Below, piece by piece: positions 41,636 through 53,175 of a stretch of DNA of 64,000 nt. Within the stretch, counting starts at the first letter, position 1. The number at the start of each line of letters is the position of its first letter. The DNA lies in contig NZ_WACP01000002.1 of the NCBI RefSeq assembly GCF_008973665.1, positions 602,309 to 666,308 on the forward strand, written 5' to 3'. Both the position numbers and the translations under genes were made by a program. This stretch comes from Paenibacillus tengchongensis. GTDB lineage: Bacteria; Bacillota; Bacilli; Paenibacillales; Paenibacillaceae. Below the pieces are notes generated by a model. The model had not been told where the DNA came from. It was given only the letters and a program-made list of their open reading frames with translations, and ran no database searches.

Positions 41636-41815
41636 GCAAAGAAATATAGGACAAGGAACGCAAGAGTTACAAGTAAGAGCATGAATAATATACTCGGCAG
41701 CAGGTTGTAAACAGGAAAGAGCATTCCTACAACTAGAGCAGCCAAGGGACTTGCTGTCGTTTCTATAAAATCGGCTTTAGACTAGGTCTGTCTCCGATTC
41801 CACTATCACTCTGCA

Positions 41816-41858
41816 TAAACCTCCCATTCATAGGCGGTCCCTATGAGGGAGGTTTTAT
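41816..41858 (+). terminator. Terminator-like hairpin before the second GT2 gene
   Basis: AAACCTCCC and GGGAGGTTT pair, with an inner CATAG/CTATG, followed by TTA. It could end the 40547 transcript. The rest of 41636-41908 holds nothing coding. Confidence 0.65.
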
Positions 41859-41867
41859 GTTATAATG
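41859..41867 (+). promoter_or_regulatory. Extended -10 promoter for the GT2/phosphotransferase pair
   Basis: TGTTATAAT is a perfect TGnTATAAT extended -10 lying directly after the terminator hairpin and 41 nt before the TTG start at 41909. Confidence 0.6.
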
Positions 41868-41908
41868 GTTGTCGATAGATTACTAATTTTGTCAGGAGCG
41901 TTATTGCA

Positions 41909-42862
41909 TTGAGTGTAGATGTAAGCATACTGATCCTCAATTACAACACCTGCCGCCTGACGCTGGATTGTATCAGGTCGGTCTATGATTCGGAGACGGG
42001 CTATTCCTATGAAATTATTTTAATAGACAATAACTCCCACGATAATTCGGTGGAAATGATCCGCCAGGAGTTCCCGGATGTCCGGCTGATTGCCAACACG
42101 GAGAATGTCGGGTTTGCCAAGGGCAACAACCAGGGGATGGAAGTATCCGCAGGCCGGTACGTGCTGCTGCTCAATTCCGATACGGTGGTGCGGAAGGATA
42201 CGCTGGAGACGATGGTTGCCTTGATGGACCGGCGGCCGGAGCTTGGAGCGGCAGGGTGTAAGGTTATTTTGCCGGATGGCTCATTGGATAAGGCTTGTAA
42301 GCGGGGTTTTCCGACACCGTCAGCTTCCTTCTATTATGCATTTGGCTTCAGCAAGCTGTTCCCCGATAAGCCGCGCTTTAACGGCTACCAGCTTGGGTAT
42401 CTGGACCCTGATGAGGAGTATCCGGTAGACGCTCTGGTGGGAGCGTTTATGCTGGTGCGGCGGGAGACGATGGAGCAGGTCGGCGGGCTGGACGAGGAGT
42501 TTTTTATGTACGGTGAAGATTTGGACTGGTGCTTCCGCATCAAGGAGGCCGGGTGGGGCATTTATTACTATCCGCGGACGTCAATTATCCATCTCAAAGG
42601 CGGCAGCGCCCGGCGCAGACCGTTTAAGATCGTATATGAGTTCCACCGGGCGATGATTTTGTTTCACCGCAAGCATTATGCCGGACGTTATAACAGTATG
42701 ATTAATGGAGTGGTCTATGCGGGAGTCGGCGTCAAATTTGCGCTTTCGCTGCTCAAGAATGCATTAACCGCACCGCGCACGGTTCCGTCTCCGGCCCAAA
42801 GCCTTTCGGGCACCGGAACGAATGCCGGAAGGCAAGATTCGAACACCGAGGTGAGATTATGA
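41909..42862 (+). CDS. Glycosyltransferase family 2 (rhamnosyltransferase-like)
   Basis: 317 aa, start TTG at 41909 with AGGAG at 41894-41898. GT-A motifs: VSILILNYNTCRLTLDCIRS, IDNNSHDNSVEMI, NTENVGFAKGNNQGM, LLLNSDTVV (DxD), VGAFMLVRRETMEQVGG and FFMYGEDLDWCFRIKEAGW. Closely related in layout to the protein encoded at 40547 but without the insertion. The stop overlaps the next gene's ATG (ATGA). Likely acts early in chain assembly after the sugar-phosphate transferase. Confidence 0.9.
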   Translation: MSVDVSILILNYNTCRLTLDCIRSVYDSETGYSYEIILIDNNSHDNSVEMIRQEFPDVRLIANTENVGFAKGNNQGMEVSAGRYVLLLNSDTVVRKDTLETMVALMDRRPELGAAGCKVILPDGSLDKACKRGFPTPSASFYYAFGFSKLFPDKPRFNGYQLGYLDPDEEYPVDALVGAFMLVRRETMEQVGGLDEEFFMYGEDLDWCFRIKEAGWGIYYYPRTSIIHLKGGSARRRPFKIVYEFHRAMILFHRKHYAGRYNSMINGVVYAGVGVKFALSLLKNALTAPRTVPSPAQSLSGTGTNAGRQDSNTEVRL

Positions 42863-44259
42863 TCCGCCGGAATCAGAAGTTTCTGACCAATCTTTATATG
42901 GTGGCTGACTTCCTGGTGATTCAGCTCTCGTTCCTGGCGGCCTGGTGGCTGAAATTCAGAAGCGGCTGGCTGGAGTCCTATAACACGCTGCCCGTTGAAT
43001 CGTATGCGTACTGGAGCTTGCTCTACGGCGCTATCGCCGTGGCGATCGGGTTCCTGCTCTCGCTGTATTTGCCTAAACGTAAGAAACGGTTCGTTGATGA
43101 ATTTCTAAAAATTTTCCAGGTACACATCATGGCCATCTTTATTCTGCTCGGTCTGATGTTCTTCCTGAAGGAAATCGACGTTTCCCGCCAATACCTAGCG
43201 ATCTACATGGGCTTCAATGTCCTGTCCATTATGCTGTACCGTTATGTGCTGAAGAAGATGCTGAAATCGCTCCGCCAAAAGGGCTACAACCGCCAGTTCG
43301 TGCTGATTATCGGAGCAGGTACACTCGGCAAGCGGTTCTACAATAATCTGGTGCAGTATCCGGAGCTGGGATACGAAACGATCGGCTTCCTGGATGACTA
43401 TCATACGTGGGACGGAATCGAGGCAGAGCGCTATAAGCCGGTTCTCGGCAAGGTTGATGAGCTGGAAGGGATGCTGGAGATGCTGCCGGTGGATGAGGTC
43501 ATTCTGGCACTCCCGCTCGACGCGCACTCCAAGTATCCGGGGATTATCGCGGCCTGTGAGAAGGCCGGGGTGCGCACGCTGATTATCCCCGACTTCTTCG
43601 ATTATTTGCCGGCCCGGCCGTATTTCGATAATTTTGCCGGAATGCCGATGATCAATGTACGCGATATTCCGCTGGATATGACGGGGAACAAAGCGGCCAA
43701 GCGGGCGTTTGATATTATTTTCTCCTTGTTTGCGATTATTATGATGTCGCCTGTGATGCTGCTGGTGGCGCTGGGAGTACGTCTGACCTCGCCCGGCCCG
43801 ATTATCTTTAAGCAGGAGCGCGTCGGCCTGAACCGCCGCAACTTCATGATGTATAAGTTCCGCTCCATGCGCATGCAGCAGGAAGGTGTGGAGGATACGG
43901 GCTGGAGCACGCCGCAGGATCCGCGCCGCACCCGGTTTGGCAGCTTTATCCGCCGGACCAGCCTTGACGAGCTGCCGCAATTCTTCAATGTGCTGTTCGG
44001 CCAGATGAGCGTAGTGGGACCCCGTCCCGAGCGGCCGTATTATGTGCAGCAGTTCCGTGAGGAGATTCCCAAATACATGGTCAAGCATCATGTGCGGCCG
44101 GGCATTACCGGCTGGGCCCAGAGCAACGGGCTGCGCGGCGATACTTCGATTGAGGAACGGATCAAGCACGATATTTTTTACATCGAGAACTGGTCGCTGC
44201 TGTTTGATATCCGGATTATTGTTAAGACCATCCGCAACGGCTTCAAAAATGCGTACTGA
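42859..44259 (+). CDS. Undecaprenyl-phosphate sugar phosphotransferase (WcaJ-like)
   Basis: 466 aa polyprenyl glycosylphosphotransferase starting glycan synthesis on undecaprenyl phosphate. Four N-terminal TM segments (within about 10-120), then a Rossmann-like CoA-binding region (VLIIGAGTLGKRFYNNL, about 145-260), a fifth TM near 285-305 and the catalytic domain: PGPIIFKQERVGLNRRNFMM, MYKFRSMRM, RRTSLDELPQFFNVLFGQMS, VGPRPERPYYVQQF and RPGITGWAQSNGLRGDTS. This is the WcaJ/PssY type that usually transfers glucose 1-phosphate from UDP-glucose; galU at 19569 would supply it. The sugar itself is not certain. Confidence 0.93.
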   Translation: MIRRNQKFLTNLYMVADFLVIQLSFLAAWWLKFRSGWLESYNTLPVESYAYWSLLYGAIAVAIGFLLSLYLPKRKKRFVDEFLKIFQVHIMAIFILLGLMFFLKEIDVSRQYLAIYMGFNVLSIMLYRYVLKKMLKSLRQKGYNRQFVLIIGAGTLGKRFYNNLVQYPELGYETIGFLDDYHTWDGIEAERYKPVLGKVDELEGMLEMLPVDEVILALPLDAHSKYPGIIAACEKAGVRTLIIPDFFDYLPARPYFDNFAGMPMINVRDIPLDMTGNKAAKRAFDIIFSLFAIIMMSPVMLLVALGVRLTSPGPIIFKQERVGLNRRNFMMYKFRSMRMQQEGVEDTGWSTPQDPRRTRFGSFIRRTSLDELPQFFNVLFGQMSVVGPRPERPYYVQQFREEIPKYMVKHHVRPGITGWAQSNGLRGDTSIEERIKHDIFYIENWSLLFDIRIIVKTIRNGFKNAY

Positions 44260-44272
44260 ACTCATTCTACCA

Positions 44273-44312
44273 AACGGTTGCCAACCTTAAACCAAGGGCA
44301 CAGCCGTTTTTT
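44273..44312 (+). terminator. Intrinsic terminator after the sugar phosphotransferase
   Basis: ACGG-TTGCC and GGCA-CAG-CCGT form an interrupted stem followed by TTTTTTCTTTTT. Confidence 0.6.
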
Positions 44313-44354
44313 CTTTTTCTACTACTACATCTGTGTGTAAAGGAATCTGCAGCT

Positions 44355-45215
44355 ATGAAAAAAAGATTGCTGGCCGTCGTGATGATGATTTGCGCCATAG
44401 CGCTGCTGTTTATTTTTGCCCTGAGCGGCAGGAAGGAGCCGGAGACCGGCTTTGCCGCCTATAAAGTAATTGCCCATGCCCTGGGCGGCATCAACGGCCA
44501 TACGTATACCAACAGCTATGAAGCGTTCATTGCCAATTATGAGATGGGCACCCGGGTGTTTGAAGCGGATCTGCTGCTGAGTGCGGATGATAAGCTGGTT
44601 GCCCGCCATGAGTGGACCGGCAATATGAGCAAGCTGCTGGGCCAGCTGACGGTCCTTCCTGCGGCTAAGCAGGGGGCCGTTCTGACCTACAGTGATTTTA
44701 TGGACAGCCCGATTCTTGATTTATACTCGCCGGTCGATATCGACAAGATCATGGACTTGCTGGTGGCTTACCCGGACGCCTATATTGTGACGGATACGAA
44801 GGAGAAGAACCCGGAGCTGGTGACCCGGCAGTTCGAGCTGATTGTGGAAGCGGCGGAAAGCCGCGATCCTGCGCTGCTGGCGCGTATTGTACCGCAGATT
44901 TACAGCCGGGATATGCTGGATGTCGTGAATAACGTGCATGAGTTTCCTGAAATCATCTACACCCTCTATCAGTCGCAGGACAGCGAGGAGCAGGTTGTGG
45001 ATTTTGTAAAAAAAGCCGGTGTAGACATTACGATGCCCGTCACCAAAGCGAGCAAAAGCTTCGTGCGGCAGCTCAAGCAGGCCGGAGCCCGTGTTTATGT
45101 GCATACTGTCAATGATCAGAAAGAAATCGTCAAGCTGTCGCGGCTTGGGGTGGACGGGTTTTATACGGATTTTGTGCCGGAGGATGAGCTTGCCGGGTAT
45201 CCTGGAATAAGATAA
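44355..45215 (+). CDS. Glycerophosphodiester phosphodiesterase-like protein, membrane-anchored or secreted
   Basis: 286 aa. The N-terminus (MKKRLLAVVMMICAIALLFIF) is a signal peptide or anchor without a lipobox, so the enzyme acts outside. The rest is a PI-PLC/GDPD TIM barrel: VIAHALGG with the catalytic His, VFEADLLLSADDKLVARHEW (metal-binding Glu/Asp and second His), YIVTDTKEKN and, at the end, VHTVNDQKEIVKLSRLGVDGFYTDF. It could cleave glycerophosphodiesters or teichoic-acid-like polymers. It stands alone after the glycan genes; a functional link to them is only suggested by position. Confidence 0.82.
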   Translation: MKKRLLAVVMMICAIALLFIFALSGRKEPETGFAAYKVIAHALGGINGHTYTNSYEAFIANYEMGTRVFEADLLLSADDKLVARHEWTGNMSKLLGQLTVLPAAKQGAVLTYSDFMDSPILDLYSPVDIDKIMDLLVAYPDAYIVTDTKEKNPELVTRQFELIVEAAESRDPALLARIVPQIYSRDMLDVVNNVHEFPEIIYTLYQSQDSEEQVVDFVKKAGVDITMPVTKASKSFVRQLKQAGARVYVHTVNDQKEIVKLSRLGVDGFYTDFVPEDELAGYPGIR

Positions 45216-45338
45216 ACAGCACCACAAAGGGAAGCGAACCCGTTGCAGCCTATTCCGTATACTTTGCGGAAGCCACGGATAGCTAATTATGTTAAATAAA
45301 AAAGCGAAAAAATGTTCGCATTTTTGGGGCCGGATAAA

Positions 45339-45367
45339 TTGACACCCCTTTGCGGCTGGCATATGCT
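45339..45367 (+). promoter_or_regulatory. SigA promoter of the pcrB-pcrA-ligA cluster
   Basis: TTGACA (45339-45344), 17-nt spacer, TATGCT (45362-45367), 69 nt upstream of pcrB. Confidence 0.75.
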
Positions 45368-45436
45368 AGAGTTACGGTTTTTGGGCTTGCGGGCGTGGCC
45401 TGCAGGCTGTGAATTGACTGGTGAGGATGGAAGTCC

Positions 45437-46156
45437 ATGAATGAAATGCGGCAATTAATCAAGCCGTGGCGGCATGTATTTAAGCTGGACCCGGACCGTG
45501 AGCTGGGCGAGCCGGAACTGGCGCTGATTTGCCGTTCCGGGACCGATGCCGTTCTCGTAGGCGGCTCCACCGGCGTGACGTACGGGAACACACAGGACCT
45601 GCTGCGCAGAGTGCAGAGCTATGGCCTTCCCTGTGCGCTGGAGGTGTCCGATCTGGCGGCGGTGGTACCGGGCTTTGATCTGTATATGATTCCGATGGTG
45701 CTCAATACCGCCGATACGGCCTGGATCCTTGGACAGCACCGCATAGCGATTGAACGTTACGGAAGCCTGATTCCTTGGGAGCTGTTGCTGACAGAGGGGT
45801 ATATCGTGCTGAACGCCGAGTCCTCCGTGGCCAGGCTGACGGGTGCAGACTGCGCGCTGGATGCGGACGCAGCTGCAGCGTATGCGCAGATTGCCGACAA
45901 GCTGATGCAGCTCCCGGTGGTATACCTGGAGTATAGCGGCACCTTTGGCGATATGGAAACCGTGCGTGCGGTGCGAGAGTCGGTGGAGTACAGCCAGCTC
46001 TTCTACGGCGGCGGCATCAGGAGTGCACACGAAGCGGAGCAGGCCGCCGCGCTGTGTGACACAGTGGTAGTAGGCAATATTATTTACAGCGATGTGCAGC
46101 AGGCGCTGGCTACGGTAGAAGCCGTGAAGAGTACGGCGAAGCTTGCTGTTGATTAA
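45437..46156 (+). CDS. pcrB: Heptaprenylglyceryl phosphate synthase
   Basis: 239 aa, usual size. TIM-barrel prenyltransferase joining heptaprenyl diphosphate to sn-glycerol 1-phosphate, giving an archaeal-type ether lipid precursor in Bacilli. Motifs: WRHVFKLDPDRELGEPELAL, DAVLVGGSTGVTY, IPMVLNTADTAWILGQHR, EGYIVLNAESSVARLTGA, VYLEYSGTFGD and LFYGGGIRSAHEAE. First gene of the conserved pcrB-pcrA-ligA order; 45 nt to pcrA. Confidence 0.95.
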   Translation: MNEMRQLIKPWRHVFKLDPDRELGEPELALICRSGTDAVLVGGSTGVTYGNTQDLLRRVQSYGLPCALEVSDLAAVVPGFDLYMIPMVLNTADTAWILGQHRIAIERYGSLIPWELLLTEGYIVLNAESSVARLTGADCALDADAAAAYAQIADKLMQLPVVYLEYSGTFGDMETVRAVRESVEYSQLFYGGGIRSAHEAEQAAALCDTVVVGNIIYSDVQQALATVEAVKSTAKLAVD

Positions 46157-46201
46157 ATAAAAGAAACTGGATGTTTATGTGCAGAAAGGAGCATGTTCAC
46201 C

Positions 46202-48544
46202 ATGCAGCTTGTTAACATACAAGACGCCATCAGCCGGCTGAATCCCCCGCAGCGGCAGGCAGTCGAAACAACGGAGGGGCCGCTGCTGATTATGGCCGGC
46301 GCAGGCTCCGGCAAGACGCGGGTGCTGACGCACCGGATCGCTTATCTCATCTCCACCCGCAAGGCGCCGCCGTGGGCGATCCTGGCGATTACCTTTACCA
46401 ACAAAGCCGCACGCGAGATGCAGGAGCGTGTCTCCAAGCTGGTCGGACCGGAGGGGCGCGACATTTGGGTCTCCACCTTCCACTCCATGTGTGTGCGTAT
46501 TCTGCGCAGGGACATTGAACGCATCGGCTTTTCCTCCAATTTCTCGATTCTGGATTCGGCCGACCAGCTGTCGGTCATCCGCAACTGCATGAAGGATCAG
46601 AATATTGATACCAAGAAGTTCGAGCCTAAGGCTGTGCAGGCGATGATCAGCACCGCCAAGAATGAGCTGGTGACACCGGCGCTGTATGAGCAGAAGGCCG
46701 GCGATTATTTCGAAGGTATTGTCGCCAAGGTCTATAAGATGTATCAGAAGCGCCTGAAGAGCAACAACTCCCTCGATTTCGACGATCTGATCATGAAGAC
46801 GATCGAGCTGTTCAAGGAAGTGCCTGAGGTGCTTGATTTCTACCAGAAGAAATTCAAATATATTCATGTCGATGAGTATCAGGATACGAACCGGGCGCAG
46901 TATATGCTCTGCCGGATGCTGGCCGATGCCCACCACCGGATTTGTGTCGTCGGCGACAGCGACCAGTCGATCTACCGCTGGCGCGGAGCCGATATTACGA
47001 ACATCCTCAACTTTGAAGAAGACTACCCTGAAGCGAAGACCATTCTGCTGGAGCAGAACTACCGTTCCACCTCGAATATTCTGAACGCTGCCAACGGGGT
47101 CATTGCCCGTAACTCCGGCCGCAAACCGAAGAAACTGTGGACAGATTCGGCCGAGGGCGAGAAGATCAAGGTCTTCCGTGGGGATACCGAGCATGATGAA
47201 GGATATTTCATCACCGGGGAAATCAGCAATAATGTGAAGCAGGGACAGGCCTACCAGAATCATGCGATTCTGTACCGCACGAATGCCCAGTCCCGTGTAA
47301 TAGAAGAAATTCTGATCAAGTCGGATATTCCGTACCAGATCGTCGGCGGCATCAAGTTCTATGACCGCAAGGAAATCAAGGATCTGCTGGCCTATCTGCG
47401 CCTGCTGTCTAATCCCGACGACGACATCAGCCTGGTGCGTATCATCAATGTGCCGAAGCGGGGTATCGGCGACACGACCGTTGCCAAGCTGGCTGCGGCG
47501 GCAGGCGAGCGCGGCGTGTCGATCTTCCGCGTGCTGGAGACCGTGGATGATCTGGGCTTTGCCGGCAAGACGCGCAACGCCCTAGTCGAATTCTACGATA
47601 TGATCGAGGCGCTTCACCGTATGGTGGAGTTCCTCTCTGTGACGGAACTGACGGAGAAGGTGCTGGAGATGTCGCAGTACCGCCTGGAACTGCAGAACGA
47701 GAACACACTGGAATCGCGCGCCCGGCTGGAGAACATCGATGAGTTCCTGTCCGTCACCATGGAATTTGAGAAGAACAATGAAGACAAGTCACTAGTCGCC
47801 TTCCTGACCGATCTCGCGCTGATCGCCGACATCGACAGCATGAACGATGAGGAGGAAGACCGCAGCGATGCCGTTGTGCTGATGACGATGCACAGCGCCA
47901 AGGGCCTGGAGTTCCCGGTCGTCTTCATCATCGGCATGGAGGAAGGGGTGTTCCCGCACAGCCGGGCCTTCCAGGACGATCAGGAGCTGGAAGAGGAGCG
48001 CCGGCTGGCGTATGTGGGCATTACGCGTGCGGAGAAGCAGCTGTACCTTAGCTGCGCACGTACCCGCACGCTGTTCGGACGGACGAACGCGAATGCGCCG
48101 TCCCGCTTCCTGGAGGAGATTCCCGAGGAACTGCGGGAAGACACCGGCTCCGGCGGCGACCGCTTCCGGCGCGGCTCAGCCGCCGGCGGAGCCTACGGCA
48201 GCCGCGGCTTCGGCAGCGGCAGCCGCAGCAACTTCGGCAGCCGCGGCGGGGCTGCCGGAACCGGCTCCGCCGCCGCAACGGCTAGCGGCGGCAGCACGGC
48301 CTCCGCGGCCCCATCGGCGGGCCGCGTGACCGTGACGAGCGGAGCGGCGATGCGCGCTCCGGGAACAACGTCGCCGGACGGCTTCAAGGCCGGCGACAAG
48401 GTGTCCCACGGCAAATGGGGCATCGGCACCATTGTGGCCGTGAAGGGCAGCGGGAACGATACGGAGCTGCAGATTGCTTTTCCGGCGCCGACGGGCGTGA
48501 AGCGCCTGCTGGCCGGGTTCGCACCGATCACCAAGGTGGAATGA
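46202..48544 (+). CDS. pcrA: ATP-dependent DNA helicase PcrA
   Basis: 780 aa from the ATG at 46202, chosen because AAAGGAG (46185-46191) is 10 nt upstream; the ATG at 46193 is too close. A UvrD/PcrA superfamily 1A 3'-5' helicase for repair and plasmid or rolling-circle replication. Motifs: [88 protein letters not shown] and [13 protein letters not shown]. Residues about 645-730 are a long Gly/Ser/Ala/Arg linker. The last ~50 residues ([17 protein letters not shown]) form the Tudor-like domain known to touch RNA polymerase. Confidence 0.97.
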   Translation: MQLVNIQDAISRLNPPQRQAVETTEGPLLIMAGAGSGKTRVLTHRIAYLISTRKAPPWAILAITFTNKAAREMQERVSKLVGPEGRDIWVSTFHSMCVRILRRDIERIGFSSNFSILDSADQLSVIRNCMKDQNIDTKKFEPKAVQAMISTAKNELVTPALYEQKAGDYFEGIVAKVYKMYQKRLKSNNSLDFDDLIMKTIELFKEVPEVLDFYQKKFKYIHVDEYQDTNRAQYMLCRMLADAHHRICVVGDSDQSIYRWRGADITNILNFEEDYPEAKTILLEQNYRSTSNILNAANGVIARNSGRKPKKLWTDSAEGEKIKVFRGDTEHDEGYFITGEISNNVKQGQAYQNHAILYRTNAQSRVIEEILIKSDIPYQIVGGIKFYDRKEIKDLLAYLRLLSNPDDDISLVRIINVPKRGIGDTTVAKLAAAAGERGVSIFRVLETVDDLGFAGKTRNALVEFYDMIEALHRMVEFLSVTELTEKVLEMSQYRLELQNENTLESRARLENIDEFLSVTMEFEKNNEDKSLVAFLTDLALIADIDSMNDEEEDRSDAVVLMTMHSAKGLEFPVVFIIGMEEGVFPHSRAFQDDQELEEERRLAYVGITRAEKQLYLSCARTRTLFGRTNANAPSRFLEEIPEELREDTGSGGDRFRRGSAAGGAYGSRGFGSGSRSNFGSRGGAAGTGSAAATASGGSTASAAPSAGRVTVTSGAAMRAPGTTSPDGFKAGDKVSHGKWGIGTIVAVKGSGNDTELQIAFPAPTGVKRLLAGFAPITKVE

Positions 48545-48608
48545 ACGGTACGGTGCTCGCATACGCATACGGTTAACGAATGCGATTACGGAGTATAAAG
48601 AATAATAG

Positions 48609-50663
<2,055 letters not shown>

Positions 50664-50708
50664 ACGCTGTTATGCGTACCGCTAGCAGTGGAGACTGAGG
50701 ACACGAAT

Positions 50709-50754
50709 GCCCTGTGGGACACTCGCTTAAGGCGAGACCCGCAGGGCTTTTTTT
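50709..50754 (+). terminator. Intrinsic terminator after ligA
   Basis: GCCCTGTGGG and CCCGCAGGGC with an inner CTCGC/GCGAG stem, then TTTTTTT. It also lies 11 nt from the end of the convergent acetyltransferase gene. Confidence 0.9.
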
Positions 50755-50764
50755 AAACATAATA

Positions 50765-51235
50765 CTAAAGAAGCTTCTCATACCCCACTATGGTCAGCTT
50801 ATCATTAATGGGATGGGGTTCCCCGGTTCTCGTATATCCCAGCTTCTCATATAGGTAGCAATTCCGTTCCTCCTGCAGAATGGTTGCCAGCCCCCAGACA
50901 CGTGCTTCCGGATACAGCTCTTCGATGATGCCAAAGACAGCTTGGGCTATACCCAGACCCTGGTACTCAGGCAGGATAAACACAGGGCTGATCCAATACT
51001 GCTGCACTTCCTTCTGTCTCACGCGTATTCCCCCTACAGGGACCCCGGCGTTCTGAATGATGTAATAGTCGGATTGGGGTTGTTCTATGCGCTGCAGCAC
51101 TCTTTCTACCGGCTCATTGGCCGGACTGGTCTCGGCATCCTGATATTTCTCCAGTAACGGCAGGAATGTTCTGACCTGCATCTCATGAATAACGGCGGCA
51201 TCCGCACCGTCGGCTTTTCTTAATGTAATTCCCAT
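50765..51235 (-). CDS. GNAT family N-acetyltransferase
   Basis: 156 aa. ATG at 51235 is preferred since GGAGG abuts the upstream ATG at 51244 but lies 9 nt from this one. GNAT fold with DYYIIQNAGVPVGGIRVRQK, the acetyl-CoA-binding PVFILPEYQGLGIAQAVFGI (the Q-x-x-G-x-G/A loop) and CYLYEKLGYTRTGE near the end. Substrate unknown. Convergent with ligA, monocistronic. Confidence 0.85.
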   Translation of the reverse strand: MGITLRKADGADAAVIHEMQVRTFLPLLEKYQDAETSPANEPVERVLQRIEQPQSDYYIIQNAGVPVGGIRVRQKEVQQYWISPVFILPEYQGLGIAQAVFGIIEELYPEARVWGLATILQEERNCYLYEKLGYTRTGEPHPINDKLTIVGYEKLL

Positions 51236-51346
51236 AGCTTCCATCCTCCGCTGATCCTCTTTTCTTGTTCTACCTCATACTGCCCACTACATATTCGCCG
51301 TTTGATTCCCTTTTCCTTGATCACCGGATCATGCAAGCGGAGGGTT

Positions 51347-51385
51347 TTAATATAATCTGTAACTTATTTTGACAATTTCATAATA
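51347..51385 (+). promoter_or_regulatory. Candidate PhoP-binding (Pho) box upstream of alkaline phosphatase
   Basis: TTAATA (51347), TGTAAC (51358), TTGACA (51369) and ATAATA (51380) are hexamers starting exactly 11 bp apart, the spacing of Bacillus Pho boxes (TT[A/C/T]A[C/T]A). One matches fully, two at five of six, one poorly. TTGACA may double as a -35. Confidence 0.4.
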
Positions 51386-51441
51386 TTCCTCGTTTAGAAT
51401 TGGTGGAGATATCCATTATGAGTGTGAGGAAGGGGTATACC

Positions 51442-53163
51442 ATGAACAAGTTAATGAGGGGTATGGTAATCGGGGGATTGGCGGCGGCCGTTGTCTCCGG
51501 GGCAACCTTGGCTACGGCGGCACAGAGTAACACTACGGCCGGGGGAGCGGCCAAGGCGAAATCCAAGAATCTCATTGTGCTGATCGGCGACGGCATGGGT
51601 CCGGCACAAATTTCCGCAGCGAGATATTACCAGCAATACACCAAGAACATCAGCCACTTGAACCTGGACCCCTATTATGTGGGACAAGCGACTACATATG
51701 CGGATCGCGGTGAGGACGGCGGAACGGTAGTGTCGGGAATCGTCACGGACTCCGCGTCGGCGGGCACTGCTTTTGCCACAGGCCACAAGACGTACAATGC
51801 CGGCATCAGCGTCTCCAATGAGGATGTGTCGAAGCCGTTTGCTTCGATTATCGAAGCGGCTGAAAGCACCGGAAAAGCGACAGGGCTTGTAACAACGGCG
51901 CGGATTACGCACGCCACTCCGGCTGTGTATGCCTCCCATGTGCGCAGCCGTGATAATGAAGCGGCCATCGCTTCGCAGTATCTGGAGAGCGGCGTCGATG
52001 TGCTGATGGGCGGGGGCAAGCAGTTTTTTGTCACCAAGGAGGAAAAGGGCAAGCGTACGGACAAGAACATTCTCGGCGATTTTACCGCCAAAGGCTATAC
52101 CATTGTGGAGAACACCAGTGCACTGAATAAGCTGACCTCCAAAAACGACAAGGTGCTCGGGCTCTTCGGAAGCTCCCATGTCGCCTATGTTCCGGACCGT
52201 ACTGCGGAAATTCCGAGTCTGTCGCAAATGACCGCCAAGGCGCTGAACATCCTTTCTGCGGACAAGGACGGTTTTGTGATGATGATTGAAGGCGGACGGA
52301 TCGACCACGCGGGCCACGCCAACGACCTGCCGACACTGGTGCAGGAAGCGCTCGACTTCGACGCAGCATTCAAGACAGCCATTGAGTTTGCTAAAAAAGA
52401 CGGCAATACCTCCGTTGTCGTTACGGCCGACCATGAGACAGGCGGATTGTCGCTCTCCCGCGATAACATTTATGAAATCAACATCGATCTGTGGGATAAG
52501 CAGAAGCATTCCTCGGAAAGCATCGCCGCTGCACTGGAAGCAGCCCAGACTGCCGAAGAGATCCGCAGTATCGTAACGAAAAATACGTGGATTACCGACC
52601 TGACCGACGAGGAAGTGGCACAGATTATGGCGGGCGACGGCTCCTCCTATAAGCGTGAGGGCGCCTACAATGCTGTGGTATCGAAACGTCTGCTGATCGG
52701 CTGGTCGGGACATGGCCATTCAGCCGTAGATGTAGGAATCTGGGCGTACGGTCCGATTGCCGATCAGGTCAGAGGACAAGTGGACAATACGCAGATTGCC
52801 AAAGCGGGTGCGGCCACACTTGGCCTGGATCTGAACAAGCGTTCGAGCGAGCTGCAATCAAAATATATTTATCCGAAGTTTAAAATCAACCGCGACAACG
52901 AGGTGCTCTATCCTGCAGCCGCGCTGGTTAAAGCGCTGGGCGGGACGTACACAGGCGATGCCTCCGCAGCTAAGCTGACCCTGCAGAAAAATACGCTGAA
53001 CGTTAATCTTACAGCCGGAACAGCGACCTTCAACGGCAAAACCGCATCCTATACCGTTGATGTGGACAACGGCGTGCTGTATCTGCCGCTTGGCGCATTC
53101 AGCCAGCTGAAAGGCACAACTTTGAAGTGGGATTCCCTCTCCGAACGGATTGGGCTCAGATAG
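51442..53163 (+). CDS. Secreted alkaline phosphatase with C-terminal stalk-like domain
   Basis: 573 aa from the ATG at 51442 (AAGGGG upstream; an in-frame ATG at 51400 lacks a ribosome site). Residues 1-27 form a signal peptide ending ATLATAAQS. The phosphatase core spans about 40-470: NLIVLIGDGMGPAQISAARY (metal-ligand D50), VTDSASAGTAFATGHKTYN (nucleophile Ser104), MIEGGRIDHAGHANDLPT, TADHETGGLSLS and GWSGHGHSAVDV. Residues about 478-573 resemble the copper amine oxidase N-terminal-like domain common in Paenibacillus surface proteins (VLYPAAALVKALGGTY, VLYLPLGAFSQL). Releases phosphate outside the cell; PhoP control is suggested by the upstream box. Confidence 0.93.
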   Translation: MNKLMRGMVIGGLAAAVVSGATLATAAQSNTTAGGAAKAKSKNLIVLIGDGMGPAQISAARYYQQYTKNISHLNLDPYYVGQATTYADRGEDGGTVVSGIVTDSASAGTAFATGHKTYNAGISVSNEDVSKPFASIIEAAESTGKATGLVTTARITHATPAVYASHVRSRDNEAAIASQYLESGVDVLMGGGKQFFVTKEEKGKRTDKNILGDFTAKGYTIVENTSALNKLTSKNDKVLGLFGSSHVAYVPDRTAEIPSLSQMTAKALNILSADKDGFVMMIEGGRIDHAGHANDLPTLVQEALDFDAAFKTAIEFAKKDGNTSVVVTADHETGGLSLSRDNIYEINIDLWDKQKHSSESIAAALEAAQTAEEIRSIVTKNTWITDLTDEEVAQIMAGDGSSYKREGAYNAVVSKRLLIGWSGHGHSAVDVGIWAYGPIADQVRGQVDNTQIAKAGAATLGLDLNKRSSELQSKYIYPKFKINRDNEVLYPAAALVKALGGTYTGDASAAKLTLQKNTLNVNLTAGTATFNGKTASYTVDVDNGVLYLPLGAFSQLKGTTLKWDSLSERIGLR

Positions 53164-53175
53164 GAGTGGAGGGCA

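Noticed and set aside
43195..44265. 356-codon minus-strand frame inside the sugar phosphotransferase
   Set aside because: Antisense shadow with biased composition; the sense frame has all catalytic motifs.
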